Shown: in pieces, positions 54,930 through 63,669 of the stretch
How positions within the stretch are numbered: position 1 is the first letter of the stretch
Layout: each line of letters opens with the position of its first letter
Source of the DNA: Clostridiales bacterium Firm_13
GTDB lineage: Bacteria; Bacillota; Clostridia; Saccharofermentanales; Saccharofermentanaceae
Direction of reading: 5' to 3'
Assembly (NCBI GenBank): GCA_001603035.1
Contig: LVAS01000004.1
Span: 1 to 64,000, forward strand
Length of the DNA stretch: 64,000 bases
Translations under genes and position numbers: made by a program
Notes under the pieces: generated by a model
The model's database searches: none
What the model was told of the DNA's origin: nothing
What the model saw: the letters and a program-made list of their open reading frames with translations, nothing else

Positions 54930-55433
54930 ATGAAAAAGGCGAATAAGCACAAGACAATTTTGATCATAGGTATTGCTTTGGTGCTTTTTTCAGAGGCATT
55001 TGTTGGAGCATTTATCCTATTTACGCAATGGCGAGATGGAAATGCGAAATGGTTGCACATGAAATCTCAAATTGTCCAAGACAACTCGGTGGTTAAAAAC
55101 ATATATCGTATAGACTCCGGATCCCACTGTGACATTATGATCGATTTAAATGCTTATGCAAGCTACGAACAAGTAGACGCAATTCAACATGACATAAATT
55201 CTCAGTTGAAAAACAAAGAAACTTTGCAAGAAATTACGACGTATCACAAAGCACATGCTTCCGGAGATCTCGACAGCATTAAAATCTATATTCTTAATGC
55301 AGGCGATGATGTGTACCTGCTCAGTTATGTTGCATCAAAGAAAGATGATTATGATATGTGGCATTGCGACATTATCGTTGATCATAATAATAACGAAATG
55401 GAAGGTTGTACATCTGATTTCGAACCGAAATAG
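54930..55433 (+). CDS. single-TM secreted-side protein, unknown (paralog 1)
   Basis: A 167-aa protein with a basic N-terminus, one TM helix (TILIIGIALVLFSEAFVGAF then ILF) and an extracytoplasmic domain of about 125 residues. It is a paralog of the next gene, sharing NAKW, QIVxxNSxVKNxYR, TYHxxHASG and ASKKD. No family recognised and no catalytic motif. The start is ATG after GGGAGGCCATCCACA. AT-richer than the surrounding genes, which suggests acquisition by transfer. Confidence 0.75.
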   Translation: MKKANKHKTILIIGIALVLFSEAFVGAFILFTQWRDGNAKWLHMKSQIVQDNSVVKNIYRIDSGSHCDIMIDLNAYASYEQVDAIQHDINSQLKNKETLQEITTYHKAHASGDLDSIKIYILNAGDDVYLLSYVASKKDDYDMWHCDIIVDHNNNEMEGCTSDFEPK

Positions 55434-55605
55434 GCAGGTCAAATCCCGCGACTCTTATCTTAACGGAGCAACGTTATTCCAGACAAACTACCTAGCATGA
55501 ACATCAGAAAAGTGCCCAGTATCGCCATCTGTTTTCTTATTTTTCGACCGAGGCTCTTATGTCTTTGCTACATCGTTGAAGCAGATAAGCGGGAGATCGT
55601 CCTAA

Positions 55606-56118
55606 ATGAAAATGACGAAAAAGCACAAGATAATATTGATCAATTGTATTGCAATGGCACTTGTTTCCGGAGCCTTTGTCGGAGCGTTCCTTCTTTTTAA
55701 TAATTGGAGAAATGAGAATGCGAAATGGTTTGCCTTGAAAGAACAAATTGTTGAGGAGAATTCGCTGGTTAAAAATGTATATCGAAGAGATATGGGCCCT
55801 GCCTGTCACATTATGATTGTATTGAATTCTTCTGCAAACTTTGATCAAATCGAAGCAATCTATAAAAGTGTACTAACGCATTTATGCGATGAAGAAACAC
55901 GTAAAGAACTCATAACGTATCACAACGGACACGCTTCCGGAGAGCTTGCTTTTTTGGAGATTGATTTCCGAGATTCAGAAGATAAAACATTGCTATATGG
56001 ATTTATTGCATCTAAAAAAGATGGATTTGAAGAATGGTATGTTGATGACGCAATCGACCCAGACAGCCAACATCTGAAGTACAACATGTCAGATTACACA
56101 ACGACAAACGATGATTGA
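55606..56118 (+). CDS. single-TM secreted-side protein, unknown (paralog 2)
   Basis: A 170-aa protein, tandem paralog of the preceding gene: basic N-terminus, one TM helix (IILINCIAMALVSGAFVGAF then LLF) and an external domain ending in an acidic tail. Roughly half of the residues match paralog 1. Even the upstream leader is related (GCTACAT...CGGGAG), so gene and leader were duplicated together. GCGGGAG precedes ATG 55606; a second ATG two codons later is also possible. Its stop codon lies in the start of repeat copy 2. Function unknown. Confidence 0.75.
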   Translation: MKMTKKHKIILINCIAMALVSGAFVGAFLLFNNWRNENAKWFALKEQIVEENSLVKNVYRRDMGPACHIMIVLNSSANFDQIEAIYKSVLTHLCDEETRKELITYHNGHASGELAFLEIDFRDSEDKTLLYGFIASKKDGFEEWYVDDAIDPDSQHLKYNMSDYTTTNDD

Positions 56119-56293
56119 TGATCGAGACAATTATGTAATAAGAACCATATGCTAAGTATCCGGCTGCATATTTGACTGTTCAACGCTCCAATGGATTGGA
56201 TGCTTCAGATTGAAACGACGCTTCAAATATCTATATCGGCGGACATACCTGCCTTCATTCGGATGATGATCTTGCAGGTTCTTGGGTCAATCG
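56113..56293 (+). repeat. 181-bp direct repeat, copy 2
   Basis: Second copy of the repeat at 54689-54869, about 95 percent identical by eye. Downstream sequence diverges at once from that after copy 1. It leads into a 126-base stretch with no supported gene before the helicase start. Confidence 0.9.
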
Positions 56294-56419
56294 GCGAGCG
56301 GTTTTGTGCCATTCGCACGGTATCGTTTTCGTTGCAAATGCTGGGTGATCGTTTTAGTATGTTAACAATGTTTCTTGACGTTGCATTGCAAGACTCGATC
56401 CGGGCTGGGGGGGATTATC

Positions 56420-59137
56420 GTGCGAGTACTTTCTGATTTGCGATTTCGGGGTGAGTTCCGCGATTACCAAAGCGAAGTTCTCAATTCGACCGATCAATAT
56501 CTGAAGGATGGGAAGCTCCATATTGTCGCCGCGCCCGGCAGCGGGAAAACAACGCTGGGAATGGAGTTGATTTGTCGGGTGAATCGGCCGGCGCTCATCC
56601 TCTCGCCGACGGTCACGATCCGGCAGCAATGGGGCGAACGGTTTGCGGAGAGTTTCCTGCCGATTGGCGAAGATGCCTCGGACTATGTCTCGTTCGATCT
56701 GCACCGACCCTCGCAGATTACGACAATTACCTATCAAGCGCTTTACGCCGCCTGTAACCGGATATCCGTGAAGGAAGAGTCGGACGACGAAGAGGGCGAG
56801 AGCGGAACCGTGATTGATTTCCGGGATTTTGACTTGCTGCGTGTTATCCGTGAGGCCGGTATCGGCACGATTTGTCTTGATGAGGCGCATCACCTCAAGA
56901 ATGAATGGCACAAGGCGCTCTCCGCCTTTCTTTCCGCGCTCGGGAGAGATGCGACGCTGATCTCACTGACCGCGACGCCCCCTTACGACAGCACTCCCGG
57001 CGAATGGGAGAAATACATCGGCTTATGCGGCGAAATCGATGCGGAGATCTATGTGCCTCAGCTTGTCGCGCAAAAGTCGCTCTGTCCGCACCAGGATTAT
57101 GTGTATTTCAATTACCCGACGGCGGAAGAGAAAGAAATATTCAACCAATATAAGCAAAAGGCGCTGACCTGCACCGAAACGGTTCTTCTGAGTCCACTCT
57201 TTGACGAGCTTCTGGCGAGTTCTGGGTTGCTGACCGATTTTCGCGCAAAAGAGGAGTGCATTCTCGAGAATGCCAAAGGCTTTATCGCGATTCTCTGTAT
57301 GGCGAAACATCGCTCGATTCCGTTGCCCAAGGCCCTGATCCGATTGCTCTCTCCGCGCGGGCGACTTCCGGCGTTCTCGCTTGCCTTTGCGGAAACGGCG
57401 TTTCAGTTTGTGATCGATTCTCCGGACATTTTTTCGGAACGTGTTTCGACCCGCCTGCACACCGTTCTTTCCGAGAACGGGGTGATTGAAGAACGGAAGG
57501 TATGTCTGCAATCGACCGCGAAGCTCAACCGTCTTCTTCTTTCTTCGACGGGAAAAGCGATCGGAATCAACGAGATCGTCCGGAGTGAATCGAGTAACCT
57601 CGGGAAAGATCTTAGAATGCTGATTCTGACCGATTACGTCCGGAAAAATGCGATGAAGACAATCGGAGGGGACGAGCCCATCGCCGTGATGGGCGCCGTG
57701 CCGATCTTCGAATCGGTGAGGAGAAGCTGCGGAAATCAGGTCCGCCTCGCACTTCTTACAGGGCAGGTCGCTCTTATTCCCAAAGACATATTTGGCGGAA
57801 TCCTTGCAATCGCCGAAAAGCAAGGGGTAACCGTTCGCGAACGGGAACTCCCGAACACGGACTGTCTCGAAATTGTTTTCGGCGGCACCGGCAAGAGCCG
57901 AGTCGCCGTCATAACGGAGGCGTTCGGCTGCGGACTCATCCAGGTTCTTGTCGGCACGAAGTCCCTGCTCGGAGAGGGATGGGATTCGCCTTGCATCAAT
58001 TCACTTATCCTTGCGAGCTTTGTCGGAAGCTTTGTACTTTCCAATCAGATGCGAGGCCGCGCCATCCGCACGGATGTGAATACACCGGGAAAGGTGGCCA
58101 ATATCTGGCATCTGGTTACGGTGGAGCCTCCCTTTGTCTCGGACAATCCGATTCTGGAAACCCTGGCAAAGCCGATGCTCGAGGACAAAGAATCGATTCC
58201 GAGTGAGGATTTTCAGACGCTACAGCGACGATTCGAGTGCTTTCTTGCGCCCTCCTATTCCGGCAATCGGATCGAGAACGGAATCGAACGGTTGGATATC
58301 ATCCGGCCGCCCTATAACGAAAAAGGGTTCCGGCATATCAACGAACAGATGCTTCGAATGGCGGCGGACAGAGCGTCCGTGGCTGCGCGCTGGAACGGGA
58401 CGGTGGGAAGGATGGAAGTACTCGAAGCAGACGAGGTACCGAAGACGGTTGTTCCCCGAGGGTTTCTGTTCGTCAACGCATTTCTTATACTGATCGTATC
58501 GATTCTTTTCTACGGTTTTACACAAGTGTTTTCGCGTTCGATCACGACCGTGGGACTAAAGTCCCCAACTTTCGCGAGTTTTGCCATTACACTTCTCGTC
58601 CTCCTTTTTTGCGCTTATTTGTTCTGCTGGGGACTCGTCAAAATCGTGAGGTATATCTCACCGCGAAAGACCATAGAAGAACTCGGAAAATGCGTGTTCC
58701 TTACACTGAAAGACATGAGCGAGATCGAGAGCCGAGATGCGAGGGTCGAGGTTTCATCAGACAATCTGAGAACCTCCGTCTACTGCTGCCTGGCAAATGC
58801 GACCCTGCATGAGAAATATGTGTTTGCGGAGGCGGTCCGAGAATTGCTATCCGGGATAGCCAATCCCCGGTACGTCCTGGTGAAACGGTACCGGATCCTG
58901 TTCCTTCCCGTTCTTTCCTATTCCCACAGCTATGCCTGTCCGTCGGTCATCTCACGCAAAAAGGAGAATGCGGAGATTCTCGCGCAGTATCTCAGTAAAA
59001 GTGCGGGAGGATTTTCTCTTGTCTATACACGGAGCGAAGTGGGAAGGAGGGCGCTGCTCAAGTGCCGCAAACGATCTTATATGAATTTGAACGAATCGAT
59101 GACAAAGAGAAAGAAGATGACGAATTCTTGGGAGTAG
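56420..59137 (+). CDS. SF2 DEAH-type helicase with C-terminal transmembrane helices
   Basis: A 905-aa protein. The N-terminal RecA-like domain has a Q-like RDYQSEVLN, Walker A VAAPGSGKTTLG (about residue 39), DEAH box TICLDEAHHLKNEW (about 154) and motif III LTATPPYDS. A long helical insertion follows. The second RecA domain has LVGTKSLLGEGWDSPCINSL and QMRGRAIRTD (motif VI). Two TM helices follow (about 683-702 and 720-745), then a C-terminal domain of about 150 residues. GTG 56420 after CTGGGGGGGAT is the start. Helicases with TM anchors are rare, so the role is unclear; a defence or nucleic-acid uptake function is speculation. Base composition matches the chromosome rather than the AT-rich insert. 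Confidence 0.85.
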   Translation: MRVLSDLRFRGEFRDYQSEVLNSTDQYLKDGKLHIVAAPGSGKTTLGMELICRVNRPALILSPTVTIRQQWGERFAESFLPIGEDASDYVSFDLHRPSQITTITYQALYAACNRISVKEESDDEEGESGTVIDFRDFDLLRVIREAGIGTICLDEAHHLKNEWHKALSAFLSALGRDATLISLTATPPYDSTPGEWEKYIGLCGEIDAEIYVPQLVAQKSLCPHQDYVYFNYPTAEEKEIFNQYKQKALTCTETVLLSPLFDELLASSGLLTDFRAKEECILENAKGFIAILCMAKHRSIPLPKALIRLLSPRGRLPAFSLAFAETAFQFVIDSPDIFSERVSTRLHTVLSENGVIEERKVCLQSTAKLNRLLLSSTGKAIGINEIVRSESSNLGKDLRMLILTDYVRKNAMKTIGGDEPIAVMGAVPIFESVRRSCGNQVRLALLTGQVALIPKDIFGGILAIAEKQGVTVRERELPNTDCLEIVFGGTGKSRVAVITEAFGCGLIQVLVGTKSLLGEGWDSPCINSLILASFVGSFVLSNQMRGRAIRTDVNTPGKVANIWHLVTVEPPFVSDNPILETLAKPMLEDKESIPSEDFQTLQRRFECFLAPSYSGNRIENGIERLDIIRPPYNEKGFRHINEQMLRMAADRASVAARWNGTVGRMEVLEADEVPKTVVPRGFLFVNAFLILIVSILFYGFTQVFSRSITTVGLKSPTFASFAITLLVLLFCAYLFCWGLVKIVRYISPRKTIEELGKCVFLTLKDMSEIESRDARVEVSSDNLRTSVYCCLANATLHEKYVFAEAVRELLSGIANPRYVLVKRYRILFLPVLSYSHSYACPSVISRKKENAEILAQYLSKSAGGFSLVYTRSEVGRRALLKCRKRSYMNLNESMTKRKKMTNSWE

Positions 59138-59223
59138 AAACTTTTTTGAACTGCCCCATTAATGAAGTGCGATCTTTGCTGTCTCGCTCGATTGCCGGTT
59201 GGATTCGTACGTGGGGAAGCCGA

Positions 59224-59271
59224 ATAAAAAGAAACACCGGAAGCAGCGCAAATGCCTGTTATTCCGGTGTT
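59224..59271 (-). terminator. terminator of the tRNA-Ser gene
   Basis: On the minus strand AACACCGGAA pairs with TTCCGGTGTT, followed by TCTTTTTATT. It sits 34 bases after the tRNA 3' end. Confidence 0.85.
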
Positions 59272-59304
59272 CCTGGTGCCTGAAAAATATTCCAGACAAA
59301 TAAT

Positions 59305-59395
59305 TGGCGGAGAAGGAGGGATTCGAACCCTCGTGCCAGTTGCCCGGCAAACGCATTTCGAGTGCGCCCCGTTATGACCACTTCGATACTTCTCC
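59305..59395 (-). tRNA. tRNA-Ser (anticodon CGA)
   Basis: On the minus strand GGAGAAG pairs with CTTCTCC as the acceptor stem, with discriminator G and an encoded CCA. The T-arm reads GAGGGTTCGAATCCCTC. The anticodon loop CTCGAAA on a GCGCA/TGCGT stem gives CGA, decoding UCG. A long variable arm (GCCGGGCAACTGGC region) is typical of serine tRNAs. Its own promoter and terminator flank it. Confidence 0.97.
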
Positions 59396-59424
59396 GAATC
59401 GACGTCGCTTCGTGACGTCATTCG

Positions 59425-59454
59425 ATTATAGAGGTATGACAGGCTTTAAGTCAA
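59425..59454 (-). promoter_or_regulatory. promoter of the tRNA-Ser gene
   Basis: On the minus strand TTGACT (59454-59449), an 18-nt spacer and TATAAT (59430-59425), about 30 bases before the mature tRNA. Confidence 0.8.
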
Positions 59455-59631
59455 GAGTGGGAATCGAATGTCGGAAGGGATGTTTTCTCGAGGGAACAGC
59501 CGGGGGGAGAAGATCGAATGGATACCTTTTTCATGCTGCAACCCACACGAGAAAAATATTGCCCATTCTTGTGAAAAGCGATAAGATTATTCGGAGAATA
59601 TACGTTTTTCGTAGGAGAGACCGAGGCAAGG

Positions 59632-60288
59632 ATGACTGAGGAACTGAAGGACATTGTATACAGTGATCTGTATCGATTTACGGGGAACAAACGCAGGCTT
59701 TCCCGCGTCTATCTGACGTTCCTTGAAGAGTGGGCGTCGAGTCCCGAGTTCCGCTTTCTTAACTCGTTCCGGAGGACGCAGTATTACTATCTTGCACGTA
59801 CGAATGCGCCGAAGAACTTGACCTACTTGAAGAACGGTTTTCTTTTTCATATTAACAATTTCTTTTTTAATCACTATACCTATAAGTATCACTTCCAAAT
59901 TCCCTTTGAGACGAAGATCGGCAAGGGTCTCTATATCGCACACTTCGGACGTATCATCATTCACCCGAAGTCGGTGATCGGTCACAATGTCAATATTTCT
60001 ACCGGGACGGTGATCGGAACGCAATTCCGCGGACCGAGGAAGGGCTCGCCCAATATCGGCAATTATGTCTGGATCGGCGCAAACGCGATTCTTGTCGGCA
60101 ATATTCGAATCGGCAATAACGTTCTCATCGCCCCCGGCGCTTACGTGAATTTTGACGTGCCGGATAACTCGATCGTTATCGGCAATCCCGGACTGATCCG
60201 CCGATCCCCCGGTGCGACGCTCGGCTATATTAATAACACGATTCTTTTCGATGAATATAACGTAAGATCAGGAGAACCCGCCCGATGA
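59632..60288 (+). CDS. hexapeptide-repeat acetyltransferase (serine acetyltransferase-like)
   Basis: A 218-aa acyltransferase with a helical N-terminal part (to about residue 85) and a left-handed beta-helix of hexapeptide repeats: KIGKGLYIAHFGRIIIHPKS, VIGHNVNISTGTVIG, NIGNYVWIGANAILVGNI. The layout resembles serine O-acetyltransferases or capsule acetyltransferases; the substrate is unresolved and no cysK neighbour exists. It overlaps the aminopeptidase gene by 4 bases. Confidence 0.85.
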   Translation: MTEELKDIVYSDLYRFTGNKRRLSRVYLTFLEEWASSPEFRFLNSFRRTQYYYLARTNAPKNLTYLKNGFLFHINNFFFNHYTYKYHFQIPFETKIGKGLYIAHFGRIIIHPKSVIGHNVNISTGTVIGTQFRGPRKGSPNIGNYVWIGANAILVGNIRIGNNVLIAPGAYVNFDVPDNSIVIGNPGLIRRSPGATLGYINNTILFDEYNVRSGEPAR

Positions 60289-61583
60289 AGAATGATATTC
60301 GCAGTGTGCGGCTTCCGGTCGATTTTTTCGCCGGGAATCGCCGCAAACTCTCGGCCAAATTGCCGGATAATTGTCTGGTTGTCCTTTTTGCGGGGAAGGC
60401 TCCCGTCATGTCCGCCGATATGGACTATCCCTTTTTTGCCGACCGCAACTTCTATTATCTGACTGGTATTGAACAAGAAGAATCCGTCCTTGTCCTCCGT
60501 AAGGAGGGTGGGAATACGTCGGAATCTCTCTTTATTCAGACGAAGGATCCGCTCCGCGAACGTTGGACGGGGAGACGACTTTCGCAGGAAGACGCCTCGA
60601 CTCTTTCGGGTATCGATTCGATCCGTTATGTAACGGGATTGGAGGACTATCTGAAACCGTTCCTCTCAGACCATAGCATCCCGATCGCACTGGAAGAAGG
60701 GGTCAAGTACGGACCTGCGAAGGAATTCGAAAAATCGATGCGTTCCATTTCCTCCGAGCGCGAACGAATCTCGCTCGGCCCGATCCTCGCGCGCATCCGA
60801 ATGAAAAAGGAGCCGGTCGAAATCGAGTGTATCGAACGCGCGATCGCGCTGACTCTTGAAGCGATGGAGGAGATGTGCGCACACGTTCGACCCGGCGTGA
60901 CCGAACTTGAACTCTATACGACCTTCGACCATGCGCTCGCCCGACGCGGATGCCTTGCCAATGCCTTTTCCTCCATTTTCGCCGCCGGCCGAAATACCCT
61001 CTGCTTGCACTACCCTGTACCGCTTGACACGGTTGAAGACGGCGATCTGATTCAAGTTGACGTCGGTGGACGGGTCGCCGGCCTTTGTGCGGATATTTCG
61101 CGGGTCTACCCGGCGAACGGGCGATTCACGGAGCGACAAGCCGATCTTTACGCCGCTGTCCGCGCCTGTCAGGAATCCGCATTTCGTACGATACGACCGG
61201 GAGTGTATCTTTCGGAGATCAACGATGCGGCGAAGAATACCGCACAGGAAGAGCTTACGCGGATGGGCGTGATCCCCGGTGATACGCCGGCCGACGCCGA
61301 TGTTACGTCCTACTATTGGCATAATGTCTCACATCATATGGGACACGATGTCCACGACGTTTGCATTCGAGAGCTTCCGCTCGAGGAGGGCATGGTGATC
61401 ACGGTCGAGCCGGGCATCTATATTGAGAAGTGGGGCTTCGGCTTCCGGATTGAGGACGATGTTCTCGTTACCAAAGACGGATGTCGCGTACTGTCGGCAT
61501 TCTTTCCGCGTGAAGCGGAAGAGGTATCCGCGCTGATAACCGGAGTAAAGGGGGGCGATTCGCCTTGCCAAACTTCAGTCTGA
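60285..61583 (+). CDS. pepP: Xaa-Pro aminopeptidase (aminopeptidase P)
   Basis: A 432-aa M24B metallopeptidase. The N-terminal AMP_N domain contains MDYPFFADRNFYYLTGIEQE. The pita-bread catalytic domain has metal ligands Asp in IQVDVGG, Asp in ADISRVYP, His in HHMGHDVHD, Glu in TVEPGIYIE and Glu in GFRIEDDVLVT. It removes an N-terminal residue before proline. The ATGA overlap with the preceding gene and the 19-base overlap with the next point to a three-gene operon. Confidence 0.95.
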   Translation: MKNDIRSVRLPVDFFAGNRRKLSAKLPDNCLVVLFAGKAPVMSADMDYPFFADRNFYYLTGIEQEESVLVLRKEGGNTSESLFIQTKDPLRERWTGRRLSQEDASTLSGIDSIRYVTGLEDYLKPFLSDHSIPIALEEGVKYGPAKEFEKSMRSISSERERISLGPILARIRMKKEPVEIECIERAIALTLEAMEEMCAHVRPGVTELELYTTFDHALARRGCLANAFSSIFAAGRNTLCLHYPVPLDTVEDGDLIQVDVGGRVAGLCADISRVYPANGRFTERQADLYAAVRACQESAFRTIRPGVYLSEINDAAKNTAQEELTRMGVIPGDTPADADVTSYYWHNVSHHMGHDVHDVCIRELPLEEGMVITVEPGIYIEKWGFGFRIEDDVLVTKDGCRVLSAFFPREAEEVSALITGVKGGDSPCQTSV

Positions 61584-62545
61584 CCACATGGATTATCCTT
61601 CTGTTTCTGATTGTCCTTCTGCTGGCGCTTGTTTTCGGAGGAGGTTACCTCCTAATCACGTATACGCTCTTTCACCGGATTTTTGACCGTCCTTTTGCGC
61701 GGCCGCTCTATGACAGATCTCCCAAAGAAATTCGACAGGACACGATTATCGGGCGAGGTAAGAACTGGTTCTACGCGAATCGGCTCGATTTTATGGATGT
61801 CTCCATTACCTCCTATGACGGAGTTCGCCTGTACGGATATTACCGCCCCGCCAACGACAGAACAAATCGTCGTCTCGTCATTCTGGTACACGGGTGGCAG
61901 GGACATCCGTCGGAGATGGGAGCCTTTGCGGAAATGTATCTGCGGAAGATGGATTGCCATGTTCTGATGATTCATATGCGCGCACACGGTATGAGCTACG
62001 GCGACTATATCGGTTATGGACTCGCGGAGAGTCAGGATCTTCTTACGTGGATTCGATATATGAAGAAGATCTTGGGCGACTCGACGCGGATCCTCTTGCA
62101 CGGGTGGTCTATGGGAGCCGCAACGATACTGATGACGGCGGGGAGCGGCAAGCTGCCCGAAGAGGTGCGCGCCATTGTCGCGGACTGTCCTTTTTCGTCT
62201 CTTCAGGACCAGTTGCGTTACCTGATTCGAAGGAAAATTCACTTTGCACCTTCGGTCCTTCTGACCGGAATGAGTCGTTATACTCGTAAATATCTCGGAT
62301 ATACGATCGCGCAAGTTTCGCCTTTGGCCGTTGCTTCGAGGATTCGCGTTCCGGTCCTTCTTTTTCACGGAACGGAGGACACGATGGTCCCGCCTTGGAT
62401 GAGCGAAGAGATTTTTAATCAGATCCGCGCGCCCAAGAAACTTGTCTTTGTGCAAGGTGCGGCGCATGTTCGCGCCTTTGACGTCGAGCCGGCGGCGTAT
62501 GAGAATGAAGTTGAGAAACTCATGCAGGCAAGTAAATTCGGATAA
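61565..62545 (+). CDS. membrane-anchored alpha/beta hydrolase
   Basis: A 326-aa protein. The N-terminal TM helix (TWIILLFLIVLLLALVFGGG) anchors an alpha/beta hydrolase of the serine aminopeptidase/BAAT-like group. The oxyanion region is LVHGWQGHPSEMG, the nucleophile Ser is in LHGWSMGAATI, the Asp in LLFHGTEDTMVPP and the His in QGAAHVRAF. Similar proteins occur widely in Firmicutes with unknown substrate. It starts with TTG inside the pepP gene (GGGGGGC upstream). Last gene of its operon. Confidence 0.88.
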   Translation: MPNFSLTTWIILLFLIVLLLALVFGGGYLLITYTLFHRIFDRPFARPLYDRSPKEIRQDTIIGRGKNWFYANRLDFMDVSITSYDGVRLYGYYRPANDRTNRRLVILVHGWQGHPSEMGAFAEMYLRKMDCHVLMIHMRAHGMSYGDYIGYGLAESQDLLTWIRYMKKILGDSTRILLHGWSMGAATILMTAGSGKLPEEVRAIVADCPFSSLQDQLRYLIRRKIHFAPSVLLTGMSRYTRKYLGYTIAQVSPLAVASRIRVPVLLFHGTEDTMVPPWMSEEIFNQIRAPKKLVFVQGAAHVRAFDVEPAAYENEVEKLMQASKFG

Positions 62546-62549
62546 ATCG

Positions 62550-62578
62550 TTGCAATCGTGAAGAGACTGCGATAAGAT
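62550..62578 (+). promoter_or_regulatory. promoter of the thiT leader
   Basis: TTGCAA (62550-62555), a 17-nt spacer and TAAGAT (62573-62578), just upstream of the TPP riboswitch. Confidence 0.6.
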
Positions 62579-62589
62579 CAATCTGTTCA

Positions 62590-62686
62590 CAGACGGGGAG
62601 CTGGACCCTATCGTTCGGCTGAGAGGATACGATTTTGGCGTATCGACCCGATTACCTGAACCGGATAATGCCGGCGGAGGGATCAA
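62590..62686 (+). ncRNA. TPP (thiamin pyrophosphate) riboswitch
   Basis: It has the conserved THI-box order: ACGGGGAGCTGGA, the pyrimidine-sensing CGGCTGAGAGGATA, then GACCCGATTACCTGAACCGG and ATAATGCCGGCGGAGGGAT, which closes the P1 helix with the first segment. Directly downstream a terminator overlaps an ATG that the ORF track used as a start. TPP binding should promote termination and reduce thiT expression. Confidence 0.97.
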
Positions 62687-62689
62687 ATG

Positions 62690-62712
62690 TCGAAGCGCTC
62701 GCTTCTTTTTTG
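62690..62712 (+). terminator. riboswitch-controlled terminator of thiT
   Basis: GAAGC-GCTC-GCTTC followed by TTTTTTG. It is the expression platform of the TPP riboswitch. Confidence 0.75.
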
Positions 62713-62746
62713 TTCATTCGTCGGACATAAAAGGAGGAGTTTTTTT

Positions 62747-63568
62747 ATGTCCAATCAATTAACCCACCCCAACTATCGCGAACGTATCATGGCTGTTGCA
62801 GCCGGAGGCATCTGCCTCGCTCTCGCCGAAGTCCTCTCGCTCGTCAAAATTTTCGAGATGCCGCAAGGGGGATCTGTCACACTCGCCTCGATGTTGCCGA
62901 TTATTCTCTATGCTTTCTGCTTTGGCCCCGTCTGGGGAATTGCGGTTGCCTTCCTTTACAGCCTGCTGCAAACTTTCATCGGAGGGTATATCCTTTCGCC
63001 GATGCAGGTTCTTTTGGACTATACGCTCGCCTTTACCGCTTTGGGGTTTGCCGGATTTTTCGCCGCGCGTGCGAAAGATCGCATCGAAGAATCCAACATT
63101 CTGCACCGACTGAGACTCATTCCCGAATGGAAGATGACGGTTGTCACGTTTGGGGTCGTTGCGATTCGCCTCCTTTGCAGTTTTCTTTCCGGCATCATTT
63201 TCTATGCGGATTACGCTCCCGAGGGACAGGCCGTCTGGATCTACTCCCTCATCTATAATGGGTCCTTCCTTTTGCCGGAAGCGATCATCACCGTCTCGGT
63301 ACTCTTTGTCCTACTCGGCTCGCTCTTTTTTAAAAAAGAGGAGGCGGAAGTTATCAGCGTTTCCTATCCGAGATGGCTCCTGACATTTCTCATCGCATTG
63401 ATCCCGATTATCGGGCAGGTTTACTTGATTGTCTGGGCGTTCGACAAGAAGAACAGTCCGTCTCGCCGAACATGGGCACAGGCCGTTTTGACACTGCTTG
63501 GAGCGCTTTCCGTTCTTTGGATTCTTCTCTCTCTGATTCATAAGTCTCCGTATATTCCCTTTGGCTAA
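62747..63568 (+). CDS. thiT: thiamine ECF transporter S component ThiT with C-terminal extension
   Basis: A 273-aa membrane protein. Residues 1-190 match the ThiT/YuaJ S component (KIFEMPQGGSVTLASMLPII then GGYILSPMQVLLDYTLAFTA; LCSFLSGIIFYADYAPEGQ), which captures thiamine and docks on the shared EcfA-EcfA'-EcfT module encoded elsewhere. About 80 further residues add two TM helices (WLLTFLIALIPIIGQVYLIV; AQAVLTLLGALSVLWILLSL) beyond the usual length of about 190. ATG 62747 after AAAGGAGGAG is the start. The TPP riboswitch upstream confirms the thiamine role. Confidence 0.95.
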   Translation: MSNQLTHPNYRERIMAVAAGGICLALAEVLSLVKIFEMPQGGSVTLASMLPIILYAFCFGPVWGIAVAFLYSLLQTFIGGYILSPMQVLLDYTLAFTALGFAGFFAARAKDRIEESNILHRLRLIPEWKMTVVTFGVVAIRLLCSFLSGIIFYADYAPEGQAVWIYSLIYNGSFLLPEAIITVSVLFVLLGSLFFKKEEAEVISVSYPRWLLTFLIALIPIIGQVYLIVWAFDKKNSPSRRTWAQAVLTLLGALSVLWILLSLIHKSPYIPFG

Positions 63569-63596
63569 TTCGAACGGATTTATGATATGCTTTAAG

Positions 63597-63625
63597 CCTC
63601 GATCGGTTTTCCGGTCGAGGTTTTT
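63597..63625 (+). terminator. intrinsic terminator after thiT
   Basis: CCTCGATCGG/CCGGTCGAGG (one T-G pair), a 4-nt loop and five T residues. Confidence 0.9.
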
Positions 63626-63669
63626 CTTCGGATGCGCTCTTGGTTATCTGTCACTCGAGGAGGACGCGT

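Noticed and set aside
56191-56436. 81-aa ORF running through repeat copy 2
   Set aside because: The same frame exists in copy 1 but diverges right after the repeat in both places. No good ribosome site; better treated as repeat content.
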